From: Flavobacterium sp.
Lineage (GTDB): Bacteria; Bacteroidota; Bacteroidia; Flavobacteriales; Flavobacteriaceae
Direction: 5' to 3'
DNA: 12,192 nt
Assembly: GCA_030152225.1 (NCBI GenBank)
Contig: JASLHL010000098.1
Coordinates: 1-12,192, forward strand
In this document: positions 7,307 to 12,192 of the stretch, in pieces
How the letters are laid out: every line of letters begins with the position of its first letter
Position numbering within the stretch: position 1 is the stretch's first letter
Notes under the pieces: model-generated
Told to the model about the DNA's origin: nothing
What the model saw: only the letters and a program-made list of their open reading frames with translations
Databases searched by the model: none
Program-made: the position numbers and the translations under genes

Positions 7307-7508
7307 ATGGGAAACTGAAACGCAGTGTAGGTTCATCGAACACCAAAACAAATATAAACTAGGTGAGATAAATGGGAAACCGAAACGCAGTGTAGGTTCA
7401 TCGAACACCAAAACAAATAGAAATTCAGTGAGATAAATGGGAAATCATAGCGCAGCGCAAATCGAAGTTTCATCGAACACCAATACCAATATAAAATTAG
7501 GGAGATAA
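7307..7508. repeat. Three tandem intergenic repeat units (65, 65 and 72 bases)
   Basis: Units run 7307-7371, 7372-7436 and 7437-7508, each beginning ATGGGAAA and ending GAGATAA. Units 1 and 2 differ at 5 of 65 positions. Unit 3 is diverged and carries 7 extra bases before the core. The 15-base core TTCATCGAACACCAA is identical in all three and includes a short dyad, GTTC-ATC-GAAC in units 1 and 2. Unit 3 also has GCGCAGCGC, a second dyad. The units are contiguous with no unique spacers, contain no long ORF, and lie between response regulator 2 and the ABC permease start. Confidence 0.9.
7349..7356 (-). promoter_or_regulatory. Candidate -7 element inside repeat unit 1, upstream of the ABC permease
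   Basis: The minus strand reads TATATTTG, an exact TAnnTTTG, about 97 bases upstream of the permease ATG. About 20 bases upstream lies TTTC in place of the ideal TTTG. The equivalent positions in units 2 and 3 read TCTATTTG and a degenerate TATATTGG. A second, weaker match TATCTTTA is at 7290-7297, 38 bases from the ATG. Either could drive the permease and NTF2-like gene. Confidence 0.35.
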
Positions 7509-7518
7509 ATGAATGAAT

Positions 7519-8151
7519 TTATATCAATTTATTATCTGTCGCAATTTTGACCAATTCGATCATATTTTTAGCCTTGAATTTTTGCAATAAATTTCTACGG
7601 TGTGTTTCTACAGTAATAACGGAGATGAATAATTTTTCAGCAATTTCAGCAGAGGTATTCCCTTTAGCAATTGATTCTAACACCTGCTGTTCTCGCTTGG
7701 TTAGTCTTGGCAACTCAACATTGTTTGATGAAGCAGATAACATAATTTCCTGTACCTCTTTGCTTAAGGCAATTCCTCCACTTATAGCGTTATCAATACA
7801 TTGAATGATTTCGCAAGCATCTGCATTTTTTAAGATGTAGCCGTTTCCGCCATTTTCTAAAAAACGAAATATAATGCTGCGTTCTGCTTGATTACTGATC
7901 CCGATGACAATGGTTTTAGGCGATTTTTGTTTAATTGCTTTGCAGAAATCCAAACCACTTCCATCGTTCAGTACAATGTCTAACAGTATAATATCAGCTG
8001 TGTTTTCTTGTATAAAATCTAGTGCTGCCAATCCTCTTGTAAAAGAAAATAGTTGAAACTTACCTACCTGTTGCAATAACGATTTCAACCCTTCTAAAAT
8101 CATCGGATGGTCATCGACTATTACCAAATTCAAACAATCATTAGGATACAT
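7519..8151 (-). CDS. NarL/LuxR-family response regulator (pair 2)
   Basis: A 210-residue regulator of the same length and layout as the one at 1866-2498 but clearly divergent in sequence. The receiver domain has D13/D14, phospho-acceptor D58 in LLDIV, switch serine S86 and lysine K108 (GYILKN). The C-terminal LuxR-type helix-turn-helix from about 150 has LTKREQQVLESIAKGNTSAE and recognition region SVITVETHRRNL. The ATG at 8149-8151 lies inside the last codons of kinase 2 (11-base overlap), so the pair is translationally coupled and kinase 2 is its expected phosphodonor. Its targets may include the divergent lipoprotein promoter region about 2 kb away; that is inference from position only. Confidence 0.95.
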   Translation of the reverse strand: MYPNDCLNLVIVDDHPMILEGLKSLLQQVGKFQLFSFTRGLAALDFIQENTADIILLDIVLNDGSGLDFCKAIKQKSPKTIVIGISNQAERSIIFRFLENGGNGYILKNADACEIIQCIDNAISGGIALSKEVQEIMLSASSNNVELPRLTKREQQVLESIAKGNTSAEIAEKLFISVITVETHRRNLLQKFKAKNMIELVKIATDNKLI

Positions 8152-10111
8152 AGCATTCTATATTTATGGTGGTTCCTTTTCCTGCTTCCGATAAAATCTC
8201 TACAGTTCCATTTATTAACGCTGTACGGCTTTTAATATTTTTCACACCTAAGCCATAATCTACCTTAGATGTATCAAAACCAATGCCGTCGTCTTCAATC
8301 GTCAGGTTTATTGTATTTTGGTGTTGACTAATTTGAACAATAACATTGTTTGCCTGTGCGTGTTTGATGATGTTACTGATGCTTTCCTGAGCCATGCGAT
8401 ATAAAGATAATTGTACTTTAAATGGGATGTTGTCTGATACATCGAAAGCTTCAAACTGAATGTTAAATTGTTTTTGTGACATGGATTCACAAAGTTCTTT
8501 CAGTGCAATTTCTAACCCAAGGTTTTTTAGTGTTTCGGGCATTAGATTTCTGGCTATACGACGCATTTCTACCATGGATTTATCTATTTTTTGCAATAAC
8601 TCACCCGAATTAGGAGCATTTTCTTGAGAGATTGACATGCGTATATTCGCAAGCATTCCACCCATACTATCATGCAAATCTTGTGCTATTCGCTGTCGTT
8701 CTTGCTCTTCGTTTTCTAATATGGCATTTTTTACTGCCAATTTTGCTTCCGTACTTTTTTCTTTAATTTTCTGTTGATGAATAATTTCATTTTGGAGTAA
8801 TCGACGTTTATTATTTCGGTAATAATTAAGAGTAATGAGAGTAATGAGCAATAAAATAACAGCGCCGGCAAGTGCTAAAGCCGTAATTAATTTACTGTTC
8901 TTTAAGTTAAACTGGGCTTCTTCTTCGTTACTTTTAGCAAGTAGTAATTCTTTTTCTTTCCGTGCAACATCGTATTTTAATTCTAAATCATTAATCTGCT
9001 TCTTGAAACCCTGATCATGTATTTCTATAGTAAGATTGCTGTACTTTTTTAAATATTCATAGGCATTTTCTGTTTTTCCTAACCCGATATAAGCATCTGA
9101 AATATGCCTGTAAACTGACATTTTGTTTGCACCAACTTCATTAGTAAAGGGATCTTTTTCTAATAATAAGCCTAATTGTAAAGCCTCATTAAAACGTTTC
9201 ATCTCCAATAATAAAGTAACCTTGTACATGTTTATTTCATGTATATGATAGGTTTTATTTGGACCTCCTGTAAATGATAAGGCTTTGTTGTATGAATTTA
9301 ATGCGGAGTTAAATTGATTGCTTTTTTGGAAGTATAAACCTTCTATTAAATAAAAAATACTTTTTTGATCAGCATCAGGATTGTTTTTGAGAATTTCTCT
9401 TGCTTTATCAATATAATCTTTTGCTTTATCTGTTTGGTTAAGGATAACATAACATTCGGCTATGCGATTGTACATACTGATCAATCTGTGCTTTTGATTT
9501 TCTTGAGATAGAAGAAGCTTTTCAGCATTTAAAAGGTAAACAATTGCTTTTTCGTATTGTTCTAAATTCATAAAACCTATCCCCAAACTAATGTTAAGCG
9601 TAGCAAGTCTGCTACTATCTTTCGCTTTTTCTGCAAACGGAATCGCTTTATTCAGCGTTAGTTCTACAAACTTTTTATCTTCATCCTCAATTTGATGAAT
9701 CACCGCAATATTATTCCAAATATCAGATTGTATTTTGTAACTTTCTTTATTTCCCTGAATTTTATCCAAGAAAGAATCGGCTGTTAAATAGTGTTTTTTG
9801 CTTTCTTCCAGATTTCCTTTTGAGTAATAATAATACCCCTTTTTTGCATGATACATCCCTTTCAAAAACAAGTTGTTATGAATCATTTCATGCCCTTTTT
9901 CTAAATATTCAAAAGTTTTTAACGAGTCTTTAGGTGTCCAATACGTAACTAAATTAAAGTAAATCGTTGCACGTAAACTATCGTTAGAAGCTGTCTCTAA
10001 CGATTTGTATAAATCTTTAGCATATTGTTCCATATCTAACGGAAGTTGTGCGTGATTTTTTTGGGAAATTAACCCGAATAAAATAAGAAAAAACAACGGA
10101 AATTTGTGCAT
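8141..10111 (-). CDS. TPR-containing sensor histidine kinase, HisKA_3 type (pair 2)
   Basis: I chose the ATG at 10109-10111 (656 residues) because it gives a compact signal peptide, MHKFPLFFLILFGLISQKNHA, probably cleaved after A21. An upstream in-frame ATG at 10153 would add 14 residues (MIFYKDICIKSSIN) and would overlap repeated motifs in the intergenic region. Residues about 25-365 are TPR-like helical pairs, for example SMYNRIAECYVILNQTDKAKDYIDKA split across repeats. A short coiled coil precedes a transmembrane helix (about 406-430). The kinase core has QRIAQDLHDSMGG with H480, an N box SISNIIKHA with N580 (Ser-Asn rather than the usual Asn-Asn), and the G1 box EDDGIGFD with D607/D608. 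The sensor is therefore predicted to be periplasmic. It is divergent from a lipoprotein cluster and overlaps its regulator by 11 bases. Confidence 0.93.
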   Translation of the reverse strand: MHKFPLFFLILFGLISQKNHAQLPLDMEQYAKDLYKSLETASNDSLRATIYFNLVTYWTPKDSLKTFEYLEKGHEMIHNNLFLKGMYHAKKGYYYYSKGNLEESKKHYLTADSFLDKIQGNKESYKIQSDIWNNIAVIHQIEDEDKKFVELTLNKAIPFAEKAKDSSRLATLNISLGIGFMNLEQYEKAIVYLLNAEKLLLSQENQKHRLISMYNRIAECYVILNQTDKAKDYIDKAREILKNNPDADQKSIFYLIEGLYFQKSNQFNSALNSYNKALSFTGGPNKTYHIHEINMYKVTLLLEMKRFNEALQLGLLLEKDPFTNEVGANKMSVYRHISDAYIGLGKTENAYEYLKKYSNLTIEIHDQGFKKQINDLELKYDVARKEKELLLAKSNEEEAQFNLKNSKLITALALAGAVILLLITLITLNYYRNNKRRLLQNEIIHQQKIKEKSTEAKLAVKNAILENEEQERQRIAQDLHDSMGGMLANIRMSISQENAPNSGELLQKIDKSMVEMRRIARNLMPETLKNLGLEIALKELCESMSQKQFNIQFEAFDVSDNIPFKVQLSLYRMAQESISNIIKHAQANNVIVQISQHQNTINLTIEDDGIGFDTSKVDYGLGVKNIKSRTALINGTVEILSEAGKGTTINIECYVS

Positions 10112-10130
10112 ATTGATGGAAGATTTAATG

Positions 10131-10138
10131 CAAATATC
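10131..10138 (-). promoter_or_regulatory. Possible -7 element of kinase 2 / regulator 2
   Basis: GATATTTG on the minus strand differs from TAnnTTTG only at the first base and lies 19 bases before the chosen kinase ATG. It would place the start of transcription downstream of the alternative ATG at 10153, supporting the shorter protein. No TTG is present at the -33 position, so this is weak. Confidence 0.25.
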
Positions 10139-10145
10139 TTTATAA

Positions 10146-10207
10146 AAAATCATAAATTTTTATTGGAGTAAAAAATCATGGTAAACCATTAGATACAAAA
10201 TCATGGT
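10146..10207. promoter_or_regulatory. Candidate operator: three phased AAAATCAT motifs and a dyad in the divergent spacer
   Basis: AAAATCAT occurs at 10146-10153, 10172-10179 and 10197-10204, spaced 26 and 25 bases. The last two extend to AAAATCATGGT. ATGGT-AA-ACCAT (10178-10189) is a perfect 5-base-arm dyad built on the middle copy. The cluster lies between the putative promoters of kinase 2 and the small lipoprotein, where a regulator binding site would be expected. It may be the site for response regulator 2, but A-rich repeats in low-GC DNA can be accidental. Confidence 0.4.
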
Positions 10208-10216
10208 TTTCAACGA

Positions 10217-10247
10217 TTGTCTTGACTTTACAATCTATAGAAATTTG
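10217..10247 (+). promoter_or_regulatory. Candidate promoter of the small lipoprotein gene
   Basis: TTG at 10217-10219 is followed after 20 bases by GAAATTTG (10240-10247), one mismatch from TAnnTTTG, 23 bases before the lipoprotein ATG. Spacing fits the flavobacterial pattern. A second TTG at 10222-10224 gives a shorter, less typical spacer. Confidence 0.4.
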
Positions 10248-10270
10248 TAATTCAAAATAATAGATATAGT

Positions 10271-10735
10271 ATGAAAAAAGTAAACACAAAAATTGCGTTT
10301 TTAGGCCTATTAGCCACATTGACATTTGGAACAGTCGCTACAAGTTGTAGTAAAAATGATGATAATAACGGATACGAACAACCAGCACAAGGCTCTATCG
10401 AGGCTGCTGTGGGAACGTACAAAGGAAAGTTATACACAAGTGATACTAATGGGGTCTATGAATGGTTCGATGCTATTGTTATTGTAACAAAAGAAGGGAG
10501 TAATCAATTAAAAATTACGGCAAAATCAGGGGAAGAATATTCCCATATAACTCCTAAAACCTTTACGGTAGAAACTTGTGCTTGTTTTGGTGAGAACACA
10601 CAAGATATTGTTTCCTTAACCGGTAGTTTAGAGGGGATTTTTCATTATTATGGCTCTAATAAAAACATTCATGTTAGTACAGCTGAGCAATCCGCAACAG
10701 ATGTTTGGTTTAATTTTGAAGGCGTAAAACAATAA
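10271..10735 (+). CDS. Small lipoprotein of unknown function, probably surface exposed
   Basis: A 154-residue protein with a signal sequence (MKKVNTKIAFLGLLATLTFG) ending in ATSC, with C26 the likely lipidated cysteine. The next residues SKNDDNN are Asp-rich, resembling the lipoprotein export signal that sends Bacteroidota lipoproteins to the outer face of the outer membrane. The mature part from about 47 (VGTYKGKLYT, DAIVIVTKEGSNQLKITA) is strand-rich and resembles the calycin-like beta-barrel lipoproteins of this phylum, but I cannot assign it to a family. C103 and C105 form a CxC motif (ETCACFG). It is divergent from kinase 2 and 61 bases upstream of the OmpA-domain lipoprotein; no strong terminator separates them, so co-transcription is possible. 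Confidence 0.85.
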   Translation: MKKVNTKIAFLGLLATLTFGTVATSCSKNDDNNGYEQPAQGSIEAAVGTYKGKLYTSDTNGVYEWFDAIVIVTKEGSNQLKITAKSGEEYSHITPKTFTVETCACFGENTQDIVSLTGSLEGIFHYYGSNKNIHVSTAEQSATDVWFNFEGVKQ

Positions 10736-10765
10736 ATTAAATGCTTTTTTTAGCAAGTAAAACGT

Positions 10766-10773
10766 TTATCTTT
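10766..10773 (+). promoter_or_regulatory. Weak -7-like element before the OmpA-domain lipoprotein
   Basis: TATCTTTA differs from TAnnTTTG only at the last base and lies 23 bases before the ATG. No TTG is found at the -33 distance. The same octamer occurs upstream of the ABC permease (minus strand, 7290-7297). It may give the gene its own promoter in addition to read-through from the small lipoprotein. Confidence 0.2.
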
Positions 10774-10796
10774 AGCCTATCAAAAACTAGATAAAA

Positions 10797-11801
10797 ATGA
10801 AAAAAACAACCCTTATTTTTGGACTATCAGCTCTGATTATATCTTGTAATCAAGCTGTAAAACAGCTGGAAGGTACAGAAGATTCCACAGAAATTCCTGT
10901 TGAAGTAAATGAAGTTAAAACAGAAAAGGAAAATTCTTCTACTGAATTCAATATAGAAGACCTTGCGTTTTCTACTGCTGATATTGGAGATTTTCCATTC
11001 ATCAATCTTCCAGAAGGATTAGAAGCGGATCAAGGTGCTATACAACGTAAATTTGATGTTTGCTTTTTCCCAATCCAGGGTATCATGACGCCTTTTGAAG
11101 GGAAATTGTATAAAGCAAATATTAGCGCAGTTCGCGGTGAAGAATATTCTCAACGGTATTTCGAAAAAAGTATGGAAGATTACATGCTCTCTGTAGGAGC
11201 AGTTAAGGTTTTTGATGGCGAAATCACCAAAGAAGAATACGATCGTTATAATAAACAAGATCCGAATAAAGGAGGTTCTGGAGACATAGGGTACTGGAAC
11301 CAAAATATCAAGTTTTTTATTATTCGAAGTAAAGACAAAGGCAATGTTTATATCCAATGGACTTCAAATAATGCAGGAGGAAAATTAAATATTGTACAGG
11401 AAGAAGCTTTTAAACAAACCATTACAAAAGTAACGGCTGATGAAATTGTGAAAGATCTTTCGGAAAAAGGAAAATCTATTTTATATATCAATTTTGATGT
11501 AGATCAGTCAACGATCACAACCGATGGAAAGGAAGTGGTAACACAAATTGCAGAAGCACTTCAAAAAGATAAAAATGTAGTAATTGCAATCGAAGGTCAT
11601 ACAGATAATACAGGTAATGCTGTTCACAACAAAAAACTATCGAATGATCGAGCCAACTCGGTACTGAACGCTTTAATTGCAGACGGGATTGATAAAACAC
11701 GATTATCAGCTATAGGATTCGGTTCTGAGAAACCTTTGGTTGACAACAATTCGGACGAAAATAAAGCTAAAAATCGTCGCGTTGAATTGGTGAAAAAGTA
11801 A
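10797..11801 (+). CDS. OmpA-family lipoprotein with C-terminal peptidoglycan-binding domain
   Basis: A 334-residue lipoprotein. The signal peptide MKKTTLIFGLSALIIS ends in the lipobox IISC with C17. An acidic linker rich in Glu, Thr and Ser (about 20-50) follows, then an N-terminal domain (about 55-210) with FPFINLPEGL that I cannot assign. The OmpA C-terminal domain starts near 226, with NFDVDQSTI (N232), EGHTDNTG (E266-G273, including D270), LSNDRANSVLNALI, and the closing NRRVELVKK (R327/R328). In this family the Asp and Arg contact the diaminopimelate carboxylate of peptidoglycan. The protein likely tethers the outer membrane to the wall. It may be co-transcribed with the small lipoprotein upstream, and a strong terminator follows 9 bases after the stop. 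Confidence 0.93.
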   Translation: MKKTTLIFGLSALIISCNQAVKQLEGTEDSTEIPVEVNEVKTEKENSSTEFNIEDLAFSTADIGDFPFINLPEGLEADQGAIQRKFDVCFFPIQGIMTPFEGKLYKANISAVRGEEYSQRYFEKSMEDYMLSVGAVKVFDGEITKEEYDRYNKQDPNKGGSGDIGYWNQNIKFFIIRSKDKGNVYIQWTSNNAGGKLNIVQEEAFKQTITKVTADEIVKDLSEKGKSILYINFDVDQSTITTDGKEVVTQIAEALQKDKNVVIAIEGHTDNTGNAVHNKKLSNDRANSVLNALIADGIDKTRLSAIGFGSEKPLVDNNSDENKAKNRRVELVKK

Positions 11802-11810
11802 GTAACAATA

Positions 11811-11847
11811 AAAAGCTGTTTCTTGAAGATAGAGAAACAGCTTTTTT
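11811..11847 (+). terminator. Strong intrinsic terminator after the OmpA-domain lipoprotein
   Basis: AAAAGCTGTTTCT (11811-11823) pairs perfectly over 13 bases with AGAAACAGCTTTT (11833-11845) around a 9-base loop, ending in six T residues. The A-rich 5' arm makes it potentially bidirectional. The next gene starts only 12 bases further on. Confidence 0.9.
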
Positions 11848-11859
11848 AATACAGCAAGA

Positions 11860-12192
11860 ATGAAAAAAATTAGTGTAAGCTGTTTATTATCTGTATTTAT
11901 GTTGTTTAGTTGTAATACTTCAGACGACAACAAAATACCAGATACCAGCAGTGAAATTATTAACACACCGTTTACAGAAGGTTCTGTTGAAATGGGAATT
12001 TTTGGTAATGACATTGATTTAGGAAAACTTATCGGTAAGATCGATTTTTCTAAAGCTAATGTAAAGGAACAATACGAACAATTAATAGCCCATGATGCGG
12101 AGGTAAAAGCAATTTTTGATTGGATTGCGAATATGGGAAATCAACATCCGCTAGCAGCTTGGGCGGTAACGTTAAATATTGCTGAGTGTACC
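11860..12192 (+). CDS. Putative lipoprotein, N-terminal part (cut by window edge)
   Basis: The frame is open for 111 codons from the ATG at 11860-11862 to the right edge. It begins MKKISVSCLLSVFMLFSC, a lipoprotein signal peptide with lipobox LFSC and C18, followed by NTSDDNK, again Asp-rich as in surface-exported Bacteroidota lipoproteins. The remainder (EMGIFGNDIDLGKLIGKIDF, then a probably helical stretch VKEQYEQLIAHDAEVKAIFD) matches no family I know. The ATG is immediately behind a strong terminator, so expression would need read-through or a promoter overlapping the hairpin. It is the third lipoprotein in a row on this strand. Confidence 0.8.
   Translation, partial: MKKISVSCLLSVFMLFSCNTSDDNKIPDTSSEIINTPFTEGSVEMGIFGNDIDLGKLIGKIDFSKANVKEQYEQLIAHDAEVKAIFDWIANMGNQHPLAAWAVTLNIAECT

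Noticed and set aside
7307-7508. Tandem repeats as a CRISPR array
   Set aside because: The units are contiguous and near identical over their whole 65 bases, with no unique spacers, no repeat-spacer alternation and no cas genes.
10252-10437. 61-codon minus-strand frame antisense to the small lipoprotein
   Set aside because: It overlaps the lipoprotein signal peptide and promoter on the other strand and has no protein features of its own.
10738-10755. Hairpin TGCT-T-run-AGCA after the small lipoprotein as a terminator
   Set aside because: The stem is only 4 base pairs with the T run inside the loop, not after the stem.
11706-12014. 102-codon minus-strand frame across the OmpA gene end and the next lipoprotein
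   Set aside because: It runs antisense through the 13-base-pair terminator and two well-supported genes; no start context or recognisable domain.

Overview
The window looks like chromosome from a low-GC member of the Bacteroidota, most likely family Flavobacteriaceae. The evidence is: a promoter with the flavobacterial TTTG / TAnnTTTG architecture ahead of rpmH, A-rich start regions without Shine-Dalgarno sequences, two TPR-type histidine kinases each paired with a NarL/LuxR-type regulator, and lipoproteins with Asp-rich stretches just after the lipidated cysteine. A genus such as Myroides is possible, but I cannot establish it from the sequence.

Layout. Everything from the left edge to about 10.1 kb is on the minus strand. 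Reading in the direction of transcription from the divergent region at 10.11-10.27 kb leftwards, the order is: TPR histidine kinase 2 and response regulator 2 (overlapping by 11 bases); a 266-base intergenic region with three tandem 65-72 base repeats; a MacB/FtsX-type ABC permease; a small NTF2-fold protein; a secreted protein of unknown function with an EF-hand-like loop; TPR histidine kinase 1 and response regulator 1 (3-base gap); rpmH (ribosomal protein L34) with its own promoter and terminator; and the N-terminal 426 codons of carB, cut by the window edge. Rightwards from the divergent region, on the plus strand, are a small lipoprotein, an OmpA-domain lipoprotein ending in a strong terminator, and the start of a third lipoprotein cut by the right edge.

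How it fits together. carB and rpmH are housekeeping genes. The rest is an envelope sensing and remodelling region: two similar phosphorelays whose predicted periplasmic TPR domains would sense an envelope signal, plus probable outputs or partners (secreted protein, ABC permease, lipoproteins). The secreted protein lies directly upstream of kinase 1 and is probably in its operon. Kinase 2 is divergent from the lipoprotein cluster, and the shared spacer holds three AAAATCAT motifs about 25 bases apart plus a short dyad, a candidate operator. No RNA genes, CRISPR arrays, insertion sequences or phage genes are visible.
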